Shown here: positions 17,924 through 26,076 of the stretch, one piece after another | How positions within the stretch are numbered: the stretch's first letter is position 1 | How the letters are laid out: each line of letters starts with the position of its first letter | Assembly: GCF_004519405.1 (NCBI RefSeq) | Contig: NZ_SGWI01000005.1 | Location: forward strand, 1-64,000 | Direction: 5' to 3' | Length of the DNA stretch: 64,000 nt | DNA from: Pseudomonas sp. BCA17 | Lineage (GTDB): Bacteria > Pseudomonadota > Gammaproteobacteria > Pseudomonadales > Pseudomonadaceae | Translations under genes and position numbers: made by a program | The notes under the pieces: model-generated | Database searches by the model: none | What the model was told of the DNA's origin: nothing | What the model saw: only the letters and a program-made list of their open reading frames with translations

Positions 17924-19321
17924 TTATGCGGTCACGGTTTTCGCGTTTTTCATCCGCAACCGATACGCCACGTAGATGATCCCCACCCACACCGGCATCG
18001 CATACACCGACTCGCGAATGCCTGGAATCGCCAGCATCACGCTGATGATCATCAGCATGAATGCCAGGCACAGGTAATTGCTGAACGGGAACCAGAAGGT
18101 CTTGAACGACGGCGTCAGGCCTTGTTCGCCCATGGCCTTGCGGAATTTGATGTGGGTGATGCTGATCAGCGCCCAGTTGATCATCAGCGAGGCAACCACC
18201 AGAGCGAACAGCAACTCCAGCGCACTCTTCGGTGCCACATAGTTGACCACCACGCACAGCATCGTCACCAACGCCGAAATCGCCAGGGCCCGAATCGGTA
18301 CGCCTTGCTTGTTCAGCTTCATCAGCGCCTTGGGCGCATCGCCTTGCTCGGCCAGGCCGAACAGCATGCGGCTGTTGCAGTACACGCCACTGTTGTACAC
18401 CGACAGCGCCGCGGTCAGCACCACGAAGTTGAGGATGTGCGCGGCGGTATCGTTGCCGATCAGCGAGAAAATCTGCACAAACGGGCTGCCGCTGTAGGCA
18501 TCGCCTGAAGCGCCGAGGGTTTGCAGCAGTTGGTCCCATGGGTACAGCGACAGCAGTACGGTCAGGGCGCCGACGTAGAAAATCAGAATCCGGTACACCA
18601 CCTGGTTGATGGCTTTCGGAATCACTTTGCGCGGCTCACTGGCTTCAGCGGCGGTGATGCCCACCAGCTCCAGGCCACCGAACGAGAACATGATGAAGGC
18701 CATGGACATCAACAGCCCCATGCCGCCATTCGGGAAGAAACCACCGTGGCTCCACAGGTTACTGATGGACGCCTGCGGGCCGCCGCTGCCACTGAACAGC
18801 AGGTAGCAGCCGAGCACGATCATGCCGACAATTGCCACCACCTTGATGATCGCGAACCAGAACTCGGCTTCACCGAAGAACTTCACGTTCAGGGTGTTGA
18901 TCAGGTTCACCGCCACGAAGAACACCAGTGCACTGACCCAGGTCGGGATCTCGGGCCACCAGAACTGGATGTATTTGCCCACCGCCGTCAGTTCGGCCAT
19001 ACCCACCAGCACGTAGAGCACCCAGTAGTTCCAGCCTGCCAGGAAGCCTGCGTAACCGCCCCAGTATTTGTGGGCGAAGTGACTGAAGGAACCGGCCACC
19101 GGCTCTTCGACGATCATCTCGCCGAGCTGGCGCATGATCAGGAACGCGATAAAACCGGCAATCGCGTAGCCGAGGATCATCGACGGTCCCGCCGACTTGA
19201 GCACTCCGGCCGAGCCGAGGAACAACCCCGTACCGATGGCCCCTCCCAAGGCGATCAACTGAATGTGCCGGTTCTTCAGGCCACGCTTGAGGCCTACCGG
19301 GTTAACCATGTCATCCGCCAT
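17924..19321 (-). CDS. Aromatic amino acid permease (AroP type, APC superfamily)
   Basis: This is a 465-residue amino acid:proton symporter of the APC superfamily with about 12 membrane segments. The signature near the N-terminus (HIQLIALGGAIGTGLFLGSA) and GLELVGITAAEASEP match the AroP/PheP/AnsP group. Start: the ATG at 19321 lies seven bases after GAAGGG; the ATG at 19327 is too close to that site. It is convergent with kynBA and sits in a tryptophan and anthranilate catabolic block, so tryptophan or another aromatic amino acid is the likely substrate. Substrate specificity is inferred from context only. Confidence 0.85.
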   Translation of the reverse strand: MADDMVNPVGLKRGLKNRHIQLIALGGAIGTGLFLGSAGVLKSAGPSMILGYAIAGFIAFLIMRQLGEMIVEEPVAGSFSHFAHKYWGGYAGFLAGWNYWVLYVLVGMAELTAVGKYIQFWWPEIPTWVSALVFFVAVNLINTLNVKFFGEAEFWFAIIKVVAIVGMIVLGCYLLFSGSGGPQASISNLWSHGGFFPNGGMGLLMSMAFIMFSFGGLELVGITAAEASEPRKVIPKAINQVVYRILIFYVGALTVLLSLYPWDQLLQTLGASGDAYSGSPFVQIFSLIGNDTAAHILNFVVLTAALSVYNSGVYCNSRMLFGLAEQGDAPKALMKLNKQGVPIRALAISALVTMLCVVVNYVAPKSALELLFALVVASLMINWALISITHIKFRKAMGEQGLTPSFKTFWFPFSNYLCLAFMLMIISVMLAIPGIRESVYAMPVWVGIIYVAYRLRMKNAKTVTA

Positions 19322-19391
19322 TAACATTCCCTTCTACTTGTTTTTCTTAGGGTAAGTGCACGCCGCATCTGCCCCTCAGAAGTACTGAGGT

Positions 19392-20399
19392 TCAGATATT
19401 ACTCTGCGTAAACTTTTCGTAATACAGCTGAACGTCGTTAAGCGCCTGATCCGTCAGCCATTGTTGGACGGATTCGACCATTGGAGGGGGACCGCACAGG
19501 TACATATCCGCCGATCTGTCCCGCAATTCGGCCAGGTCGAAATGCTCGGTGAGGTAGCCGCGCTTGCCGGGCCACTCGGGCGAGGGGTCACTCAATACCT
19601 CGGTGTAGCGAAAGTCAGCGATTTTCGAGGCGTAGCCCTGGATACGCGCCGCTTCGCACAAATCCTCGGCCCCACGCACGCCGTAATACAGGTGCACCGG
19701 TTGCTCACAGCCGTTGGCCGCCAGCTCATCGAGCATGCCCAGCAAGGCCGACAGCCCGGTGCCGCCTGCCACCAACACCAAGGGCTTGGTTACATGGCGC
19801 AGGTAGAAGGCGCCGAGTGGCGCCTCCATCAACAGCTCATCGCCCACCTGGCAACGCTCGCGCAGGTAGTTGCTCATCACCCCATCGGGCAACAGGCGCA
19901 CCAGGAATTGCAGTTGATTACCCGGAAGGTTGGCAAAGGAATACGAGCGCCAGCTGTGTGTGCCAGGTACGGACAGGCGCGCGTACTGGCCTGGCAGAAA
20001 ATCCAGCGCCTGATCCAACTGCACCTGCAGGATCGCCGTACTGGTCGACACCTGCTGCACCGCGCTCACCGTGCCACGTACCTGCACCGGGCCCGGCGCA
20101 TTGCACAGGCTCGAATCAAAGTCGAAGTAGAACGTCGCGTCGGACTTCACCCGCGTCTGGCAACTGAGCATCTTGCGTTGTTGCAGGTCCAGGCTGGAGA
20201 GGGCTTCCTCATCCACATAATCCTGGCTGTAGTCGCCGGACTCGCAACGGCCCTGGCAGGTGCCGCACACGCCTTCGCGGCAATCCAGCGGGATCTTGAT
20301 ACCGTTACGCAGCGCCGCATCCAGCAGGATTTCATTCGCGCCCACCGGGAAAAACAGCGTCTTGCCATCGGCAAAACTGAACGCCACTTTGTGATTCAT
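19392..20399 (-). CDS. antC: Anthranilate 1,2-dioxygenase electron-transfer component
   Basis: AntC passes electrons from NADH to the terminal oxygenase AntAB. The 335-residue protein has an N-terminal plant-type 2Fe-2S domain (Cys cluster in CREGVCGTCQGRCESG, about residues 39-54, plus a later Cys in MLSCQTRV). An FAD-binding domain follows (HSWRSYSFANLP, RLSVPG), then an NAD-binding domain (LVLVAGGTGLSALLGML). It is the third gene of antABC. Seventy-seven bases separate it from antB, and that gap contains a REP palindrome. Confidence 0.95.
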   Translation of the reverse strand: MNHKVAFSFADGKTLFFPVGANEILLDAALRNGIKIPLDCREGVCGTCQGRCESGDYSQDYVDEEALSSLDLQQRKMLSCQTRVKSDATFYFDFDSSLCNAPGPVQVRGTVSAVQQVSTSTAILQVQLDQALDFLPGQYARLSVPGTHSWRSYSFANLPGNQLQFLVRLLPDGVMSNYLRERCQVGDELLMEAPLGAFYLRHVTKPLVLVAGGTGLSALLGMLDELAANGCEQPVHLYYGVRGAEDLCEAARIQGYASKIADFRYTEVLSDPSPEWPGKRGYLTEHFDLAELRDRSADMYLCGPPPMVESVQQWLTDQALNDVQLYYEKFTQSNI

Positions 20400-20427
20400 C
20401 CACCATTCTCCATGGATTTATATGTGA

Positions 20428-20464
20428 CCCCTTGTAGGCGCGAGCAAGCTCGCTCCTACAGGGG
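20428..20464. repeat. Single REP palindrome inside the ant operon
   Basis: An inverted repeat of the form CCTTGTAGGCGCGAGC...GCTCGCTCCTACAGGGG sits between antB and antC. In the antABC transcript it would form a stable hairpin that might affect mRNA stability or the relative amount of AntC. Confidence 0.8.
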
Positions 20465-20476
20465 AGTGCGCCACCG

Positions 20477-20968
20477 TTAGAGGTGATAGAAATCCAGCAC
20501 CGAGTTGATGGTGTCGTTAAGCAGCAACGCGTGCTTGCGGGTGATCAACCAGCTGTCGCCATCGGGTTTCAGGCGATAGGTGGCGTGGCCGTAAAACTGC
20601 TCCGACGTGGCCAGGCGATAAAACAGCGTGTGCCAGTTCAGTCGCACCTCCAGCGTCCCATCCGCCTGCTCGGCAATCCGCACGTTATTGATCAGGTGCA
20701 GGGTGCGCGGCATCGGCGTCGCCGAAGCCGCCTTGCCGGTGCGCAAGCGGAACACTCGGTCTTCCAGGCCCGAACGGTTGGCGTAGTAGATCAACGACAT
20801 CTCCCGCTTAGGATCGCGGGTATAGACGTGTTCCGAATCCCACTGCGGCAGGTGGAATTCGCTTTGCAGGTCGAACAACTGCACATAGGCGTCCCAATCC
20901 TGAGCGTCGCACAGCTCGGATTTACGGTAGAAAAATTGCTCGATCCGGTACTGCAATTGGGCATCCAT
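20477..20968 (-). CDS. antB: Anthranilate 1,2-dioxygenase small subunit
   Basis: AntB is the structural beta subunit of the Rieske non-haem iron dioxygenase that converts anthranilate to catechol, CO2 and ammonia. The 163-residue protein (MDAQLQYRIEQFFYRKSELC) has the ring-hydroxylating beta-subunit fold. The ATG overlaps the antA stop as TGATG, so translation is coupled; an upstream in-frame start at 21136 lies within antA and is rejected. Confidence 0.95.
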   Translation of the reverse strand: MDAQLQYRIEQFFYRKSELCDAQDWDAYVQLFDLQSEFHLPQWDSEHVYTRDPKREMSLIYYANRSGLEDRVFRLRTGKAASATPMPRTLHLINNVRIAEQADGTLEVRLNWHTLFYRLATSEQFYGHATYRLKPDGDSWLITRKHALLLNDTINSVLDFYHL

Positions 20969-22359
20969 CACTTCACCTCCCGCAGCTTCAGCGCTTGTTG
21001 ATCGAGGCCGTTGAGCAGGAACTGCTGCCAGTTGCGGTGCTGGTTCACATACAAGCCTTCGTGGGTGAACTCGGTGCCGGTCATGGCCGGGCGGATACCG
21101 ATGGCTTCGCTGTTGGGCGTTGGCCCGGTTTCCCAACGATGGCTGCCACGGGAAATATCGCTCCAGCGCTCCAGGCGGCCCTGGAAACCGCGCTGTGCTT
21201 CGCGGAACTCCACCAGGTCATCCGGCGTACCCATGCCGGACACGTTGAAGAAGTCTTCAAACTGGCGGATGCGGTTTTCACGGTCGGCGTCGGTTTCGTT
21301 CTTCACCCCCAGGCACTGGCTGATGATCTCGGTCTTGTTCCACGCCACCGGGCGGATGATGCGCAGCTGCGAGCTGATCTGGTCGAGGAAGAACAGGCTC
21401 GGGTAGATATTCAGGTTACGCAGGCGGTGCATCATCCACTCGGCCTTTTGCTGGCCGTGTTCGGACACCAGGCGCGGCATGATGGTGGCGTAGCCGGAGC
21501 GCACGCTGGGGTTGGGCATATCGCTGAACAGCACACTGTGGCCATTGTTGAAGGCGAACCAGCCGTCGTCGGTATTCGCATCGCCGGCGCCGAGCTTGCT
21601 GTAGTCCAGGGTGGCGGCAGACCCGCTGCCGTTTTCAGTGTTCACCTGCTGGCGATGCTGCACCGTGGCCACGTAGTTGTAGTGCACGGTGCTGACGTGA
21701 TAACCGTCCAGGCCGTTTTCGTTCTGCAGTTTCCAGTTGCCGTCGTAGGTGTACGCAGATTTGCCCGGCAGCACTTCCAGTTCTCCGGTGGCGGACTGGG
21801 CGACCATCATGTCGAAGAACACCTTGGCGTCGCCGAGGAAATCTTCCAGGCTGTCGCTGCCGTTCACGTCCAGGCTGATAAACACAAAGCCCTTGTAGCT
21901 CTCGATGCGCGCCTTTTTCAGGCCGCGGGTGGCCTTATCGAAACCTTCCGGGTATTCCCCCGGCGCCTTGACCTTTACCAACCGGCCGTCGCTCTTGTAG
22001 CACCAGGCATGGAAAGGGCAGGTGAAGGTGGATTGGTTGCCCTTGCCGACCCGCGTAAGGGTGGTGCCGCGATGCTGGCAGGCGTTGATCAATGCATTGA
22101 GCTGGCCTTCGCCATCGCGGGTGATGATCATCGGCTGACGCCCGGCGCGCAGGGTTACGAAATCGTGCTTATTGGCCAGCTCGCTTTCGTGGCAGGCGTA
22201 GATCCAGTTCTTTTCGAAGATCAGTTCCATCTCCAGGTCGAACAGTTCCGGCTCGGTGAACATGTCGCGGGCGATGCGGAACACTTCATCCGCCGGACGA
22301 AAATCCAGGCAGCCTTCAATAAACGTTTTCCACTGCTCGACACTTCTTGCACCACTCAT
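20968..22359 (-). CDS. antA: Anthranilate 1,2-dioxygenase large subunit
   Basis: AntA is the catalytic alpha subunit (463 residues). The Rieske 2Fe-2S ligands are visible in CQHRGTTL and CPFHAWCYKSDG (about residues 93-118). The mononuclear iron site follows in NGLDGYHVSTVHYNY near 225. I prefer ATG 22359, preceded by AAGGTG at good spacing, over the GTG at 22368. It is transcribed as antA-antB-antC, divergent from antR. A REPIN-bearing element begins only 33 bases upstream of the start codon. Confidence 0.96.
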   Translation of the reverse strand: MSGARSVEQWKTFIEGCLDFRPADEVFRIARDMFTEPELFDLEMELIFEKNWIYACHESELANKHDFVTLRAGRQPMIITRDGEGQLNALINACQHRGTTLTRVGKGNQSTFTCPFHAWCYKSDGRLVKVKAPGEYPEGFDKATRGLKKARIESYKGFVFISLDVNGSDSLEDFLGDAKVFFDMMVAQSATGELEVLPGKSAYTYDGNWKLQNENGLDGYHVSTVHYNYVATVQHRQQVNTENGSGSAATLDYSKLGAGDANTDDGWFAFNNGHSVLFSDMPNPSVRSGYATIMPRLVSEHGQQKAEWMMHRLRNLNIYPSLFFLDQISSQLRIIRPVAWNKTEIISQCLGVKNETDADRENRIRQFEDFFNVSGMGTPDDLVEFREAQRGFQGRLERWSDISRGSHRWETGPTPNSEAIGIRPAMTGTEFTHEGLYVNQHRNWQQFLLNGLDQQALKLREVK

Positions 22360-22378
22360 GGGAGGCACCTTTTTTGAC

Positions 22379-22391
22379 AGGGCTAATCGGT
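22379..22391. repeat. Left 13-bp direct repeat flanking element B
   Basis: AGGGCTAATCGGT here and AGAGCTAATCGGT at 22572-22584 match at 12 of 13 positions and border the inverted repeats of the element, as expected of a slightly diverged target-site duplication. Confidence 0.7.
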
Positions 22392-22572
22392 TAATGCCAG
22401 TCAGTTAAGAAGGAGAAAGGCTAAAAAGTAACCTGTGGCGAGGGCGCTTGCTCCCGCTGGACTGCGCAGCAGTCCCATTCTTTGTAAACAAAGAGCGGGG
22501 CCGCTTCGCGGCCCAACGGGAGCAAGCTCCCTCGCCACACATACAGCGTTCACCCTTAACTGACTGGCATTA
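22392..22572 (-). mobile_element. IS4-like MITE carrying a REPIN (copy B)
   Basis: The 181-bp element has perfect 18-bp terminal inverted repeats, TAATGCCAGTCAGTTAAG at 22392-22409 and its complement at 22555-22572. REPIN arms lie at 22434-22455 and 22518-22539 and enclose two small palindromes. It aligns with copy A in the opposite orientation over its full length. The ends differ at two positions from the IS4 end as I recall it. It contains no coding sequence and lies between antA and the likely antA promoter region. Confidence 0.8.
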
Positions 22573-22584
22573 GAGCTAATCGGT
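22572..22584. repeat. Right 13-bp direct repeat flanking element B
   Basis: Second copy of the flanking direct repeat, with one mismatch to 22379-22391 and sharing one base with the end of the inverted repeat. Confidence 0.7.
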
Positions 22585-22864
22585 GGTTTATTAGAGGCAG
22601 CGGGGCAGGGCGTGGGCTATCCGCTTAGTGGGTGATCCTGCTCCGGATAATTGGGCAGCAAATACCCAACCCGGTGCATAGCGGTGACGGGATGCGCTAC
22701 TGTCTTGCGGGGCGATGGTCGCAAAAGTCGGCTTCTTATCCACTTAGTCGACCATTGTTATCCACCCGCTGGCAATTGCGCCGGCGTGGCGCATTACTTG
22801 CTGTCAAACAACAACGACGCGCCGCCAGAGCGCGCAACAGCCTAACCGCCGTGGGTGCACCCTG
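22585..22864. promoter_or_regulatory. antA-antR divergent control region
   Basis: This non-coding stretch should hold both promoters. TTATCCAC occurs at 22736-22743 and again at 22758-22765, 22 bases apart start to start, the in-phase spacing expected for AraC-family half-sites. An inverted repeat TTGGG-N9-CCCAA lies at 22651-22669. On the minus strand a weak TTGCGA with 17-base spacing lies just beyond the direct repeats, consistent with an activator-dependent antA promoter. No coding sequence is seen. Confidence 0.45.
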
Positions 22865-23848
22865 ATGAGCAGCCAAACGATTCAACGCTTCGACCTGGAA
22901 GGCGCCTGCAGCTGGATGTCCGGTATTTGCGGGCCGCATCGACTGGTAACGGCCACGCCCGAACGCCTGCGGTTCCATCACAGCGCCAATGTGCTCAAGT
23001 CCCGCGCCACCACCCTGGGCGTGATCGAGTACGGCACGGATGTGACCATCGACATCGAAGATGCCGAGCACTTCAGCAGCTATAGCCTCAGCCTGCCATT
23101 GGTGGGCGAGCAAGAGTTGAGCAAGAACGGTGAGCGCCTGAGTTCCAATCGTGACCAAGGGGTGATCATCTCGCCCAACGAGCATCAGGTGCTGGCGATT
23201 TCCGGTGACTGCCGCAAGTTGCAGGTCGTGATTACGCGGGCGGCGATGAGTGAGTCACTCGAGGGCTTGCTGCAACGGCCGATTGAAGCGCCGCTGCGCT
23301 TTGAGTCGGTGATGGACGCGGTGGAAGGCGCCTCGGCGTCCTGGTGGCGCATGGCGCGTTACTTCATTGCGGAGCTGGAACACAGCAGCGAATTGTATGA
23401 CCAGACGGCGTTTACCCGAGACCTCGAAAGCTCGTTGATCAAAGGGTTGATCCTGGCCCAACCGAATAATTATTCCGAAGAGCTGCGCGACGTGCTCGGC
23501 GTGAAACTGCCGCACTATCTGATCCGTGCACGCCAGTACATCCACGACAATGCCCGTGAAGCCGTGCACCTGGAAGACCTGGAAATCGCGGCGGGTGTCT
23601 CTCGGTTCAAGCTGTTCGATGCCTTCCGCAAGTACTTTGCCCTGTCGCCCATGGCCTATCTGAAGAAGCACCGGCTGGGGGCTGTGCGCCAGGAAATCCT
23701 GGAACACGGTGCTACCCGTACCATTTCCGAAATCGCCTTGGGCTGGGGCTTTACCCACCTGGGGCGGTTTTCCGCGGAGTACCGCAAACTGTTCGACGAG
23801 TCGCCGAGCCAGACCCAGCAGCGCAACGATGCACGCCGCCACCGCTGA
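22865..23848 (+). CDS. antR: AraC-family activator of the ant genes (AntR-like)
   Basis: The 327-residue protein has an N-terminal sensor region and a C-terminal AraC/XylS DNA-binding domain (helix-turn-helix parts EDLEIAAGVSRFKLFDAFRKY and TISEIALGWGFTHLGRFSAEY, about residues 238-315). It is divergent from antABC, and the position and family match AntR, the anthranilate-responsive activator known in pseudomonads. The ribosome binding site is weak. The next element downstream is a REPIN that fills the gap to catR. Confidence 0.9.
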   Translation: MSSQTIQRFDLEGACSWMSGICGPHRLVTATPERLRFHHSANVLKSRATTLGVIEYGTDVTIDIEDAEHFSSYSLSLPLVGEQELSKNGERLSSNRDQGVIISPNEHQVLAISGDCRKLQVVITRAAMSESLEGLLQRPIEAPLRFESVMDAVEGASASWWRMARYFIAELEHSSELYDQTAFTRDLESSLIKGLILAQPNNYSEELRDVLGVKLPHYLIRARQYIHDNAREAVHLEDLEIAAGVSRFKLFDAFRKYFALSPMAYLKKHRLGAVRQEILEHGATRTISEIALGWGFTHLGRFSAEYRKLFDESPSQTQQRNDARRHR

Positions 23849-23953
23849 CCCTGTCGGAGCGGGCTTGCTCGCGAAAAACGTTAACGATGACGCAGGCTCC
23901 CTGGATGAATGCGGCGCCCTCGGGTTTTTCGCGAGCAAGCTCGCTTCTACAGC
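23849..23953. repeat. REPIN between antR and catR, supplying the catR stop
   Basis: REP arms (about 23851-23878 and 23925-23952) with CGGGCTTGCTCGCGAAAAA-type sequence occupy the entire gap between the convergent genes. The catR stop codon (23947-23949) lies inside the right arm. A related unit with similar interior sequence occurs at 36050-36150. Confidence 0.85.
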
Positions 23954-24822
23954 AACTCTTCCACCAGTTGCAGGCAATGAGTGAGCCCCGGCGACTGGTC
24001 ATTTACCCGCCGGCTGAGAATGATCGGCGAGGTCGCGGTGGTTTCCACTATCGGCGTGTAACCGATATCGGCGCGGTGCAACACCTGCACCGAGGCCGGC
24101 ACCAGCGTCACGCCCATGCCGGCGCCAACCAGGCCGATGGCGGTCTGCAATTCGTTGGTCCACTGTGCGACCTTGAGGCTCAAACCATGGGCGTCGAACA
24201 ACGCGATCACATGGTCGGCATAGCTGGGACGCGGGTTGCCGGGGTAAAGCACAAAAGGCTCGGCGGCCAATTGAGCGAGGGTCGCGGGTGCGGCGAGCAG
24301 CGGGTGGCCGGCAGGCAGCACGGCCACCAGTCGATCTTCCACCAGCACGCGCTGGACGATAGCCGGGTCATCGATGCGAATGCGCCCGAAGCCCACATCA
24401 ATGCGCCCGGCCTTGAGGGCTTCGACCTGTTGCAAGGTAGTCATCTCCGACAGCCCCAACTCCAGCTCCAGCGTCTCGTGATTGCGCAGCCGTCGGATCA
24501 ACTCCGGCAGTACGCCATACAGGGTCGACGGCGCAAAACCGATGCCCAGCCAGGTCTTCTCGCCCTGGCCGATGCGCCGCGTGTTGTCGCAGACCGTGTT
24601 CAACTGCTCCAGCAGCACGTTGGCGTGCTCATAGAAAAACCGCCCGGCTTCGGTCAGCCGCAGCGGTCGGCCGCGCTCCAGCAGGATGACCCCCAGTTCC
24701 TCTTCCAATTGCTGGATCTGCCGACTCAGTGGCGGTTGGGCAATGTGCAGGCGTTCGGCGGCGCGGGTGAAGTTCAGGGTTTCACCCAGTACCTGGAAAT
24801 AGCGCAGATGACGCAGTTCCAT
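23947..24822 (-). CDS. catR: LysR-family regulator of the catechol genes
   Basis: CatR activates catBCA in response to cis,cis-muconate. The 291-residue protein has the LysR helix-turn-helix (MELRHLRYFQVLGETLNFTRAAERLHIAQ region) and an effector domain. ATG 24822 follows AAAGGAG at good spacing; an alternative ATG at 24837 is less well placed. It is divergent from catB with 114 bases between starts. The last codon before the stop joins a REP arm, so the C-terminus may have been set by that repeat. Confidence 0.94.
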   Translation of the reverse strand: MELRHLRYFQVLGETLNFTRAAERLHIAQPPLSRQIQQLEEELGVILLERGRPLRLTEAGRFFYEHANVLLEQLNTVCDNTRRIGQGEKTWLGIGFAPSTLYGVLPELIRRLRNHETLELELGLSEMTTLQQVEALKAGRIDVGFGRIRIDDPAIVQRVLVEDRLVAVLPAGHPLLAAPATLAQLAAEPFVLYPGNPRPSYADHVIALFDAHGLSLKVAQWTNELQTAIGLVGAGMGVTLVPASVQVLHRADIGYTPIVETTATSPIILSRRVNDQSPGLTHCLQLVEELL

Positions 24823-24835
24823 GTCGGCTCCTTTC

Positions 24836-24850
24836 ATACCTTTATGGTAT
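24836..24850. promoter_or_regulatory. CatR recognition site, ATAC-N7-GTAT
   Basis: ATACCTTTATGGTAT is a perfect inverted repeat with the LysR T-N11-A core. It matches the ATAC-N7-GTAT recognition motif I recall for CatR/ClcR-type regulators. It touches the catR ribosome binding region, so binding would repress catR. It is centred about 65 bases before the expected catB transcription start. Confidence 0.75.
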
Positions 24851-24870
24851 TGATCGAGACTAATTCTATA

Positions 24871-24900
24871 TTGGAACCCAATAAAATTGCGGGACAGAAT
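24871..24900 (+). promoter_or_regulatory. Probable catBCA promoter
   Basis: TTGGAA (24871-24876) and CAGAAT (24895-24900) are separated by 18 bases. This places a start near 24907, about 65 bases from the centre of the CatR site, the geometry expected for a LysR-activated promoter. Confidence 0.5.
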
Positions 24901-24936
24901 CGGCTCAAACCAATAAAGAACCCAGTGGGTATAGTC

Positions 24937-26064
24937 ATGCCGATTTGTACCATCGAGTCGATCGAAACGATCATCGTCGATCTCCCGACCATCCGCCCGC
25001 ACAAGCTGGCAATGCACACGATGCAAAACCAGACCCTGGTGGTCATCCGCCTGCGTTGCACCGACGGCGTCGAAGGCATCGGCGAAGCCACCACGATTGG
25101 TGGCCTGAGCTATGGCAACGAAAGTCCCGACAGCATCAAGGTCAACATCGACCGGCATTTCGCACCGCTGCTGATCGGCCAGGACGCGAGCAATATCAAC
25201 GCCGCCATGCTGCGCCTGGAGCGCAGCATTCGCGGCAACACCTTCGCCAAATCCGGCATCGAAACGGCCTTGCTCGACGCCCTGGGCAAACGTCTCAACC
25301 TGCCGGTCAGCGAACTGCTCGGCGGCCGCGTGCGTGATGCCTTGCCCGTGGCCTGGACCCTGGCCAGCGGCAATACCGAGCTGGACATTGCCGAGGCCGA
25401 GAAGATGCTCGACCTGCGTCGTCACCGCCTCTTCAAATTGAAGATCGGCGCGGGTGAGGTGGACCGCGACCTGGCCCATGTGATCGCGATCAAAAAGGCC
25501 TTGGGTGATCGCGCCAGTGTGCGAGTCGACGTCAACCAGGCCTGGGACGAAGCCGTGGCCCTGCGCGCGTGCAAGGTGCTGGGCGATAACGGTATCGATC
25601 TGATCGAACAACCCATCTCGCGCAACAACCGTGGCGGCATGGCGCGGCTCAACCTGTCGAGCCCGGCGCCGATCATGGCCGACGAGTCTATCGAGTGTGT
25701 GGAAGACGCCTTCAACCTGGCCCGCGAAGGTGCGGCTTCAGTGTTCGCCCTGAAGATTGCCAAGAACGGCGGCCCCCGTGCCGTGTTGCGCACCGCTGCG
25801 ATTGCCGAAGCGGCAGGTATCGGCCTGTATGGCGGCACCATGCTTGAAGGGGGGATCGGCACCCTGGCCTCGGCCCATGCCTTTCTCACGCTGAACAAAC
25901 TGGCGTGGGGCACCGAGCTGTTCGGCCCGCTGTTGCTTACCGAGGACATCCTTGCCGAGCCACCGGTGTATCGCGATTTCCAACTGCATGTCTCCACCGC
26001 ACCGGGCCTGGGCCTGACCCTCGACGACGAGCGCCTGGCGTTCTTGCGTCGTGACAAACACTAA
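24937..26064 (+). CDS. catB: Muconate cycloisomerase
   Basis: CatB lactonises cis,cis-muconate to (+)-muconolactone in the catechol branch of the beta-ketoadipate pathway. The 375-residue enolase-superfamily protein has the catalytic lysine region FKLKIGAG (about residue 165-172). The metal ligands lie in RVDVNQAWDE, LIEQPISRNN and MADESIE, with FALKIAKNGGPR beyond. The start is ATG 24937 because catalytic and N-terminal domains are complete from there; the long upstream open frame is non-coding for this family. catC follows 12 bases later. Confidence 0.96.
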   Translation: MPICTIESIETIIVDLPTIRPHKLAMHTMQNQTLVVIRLRCTDGVEGIGEATTIGGLSYGNESPDSIKVNIDRHFAPLLIGQDASNINAAMLRLERSIRGNTFAKSGIETALLDALGKRLNLPVSELLGGRVRDALPVAWTLASGNTELDIAEAEKMLDLRRHRLFKLKIGAGEVDRDLAHVIAIKKALGDRASVRVDVNQAWDEAVALRACKVLGDNGIDLIEQPISRNNRGGMARLNLSSPAPIMADESIECVEDAFNLAREGAASVFALKIAKNGGPRAVLRTAAIAEAAGIGLYGGTMLEGGIGTLASAHAFLTLNKLAWGTELFGPLLLTEDILAEPPVYRDFQLHVSTAPGLGLTLDDERLAFLRRDKH

Positions 26065-26076
26065 GAGGTGCCTGCC

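Noticed and set aside
20995..22377. 460-residue open frame opposite antA
   Set aside because: antA has a full Rieske and iron site; the opposite frame has none and is a GC-bias artefact.
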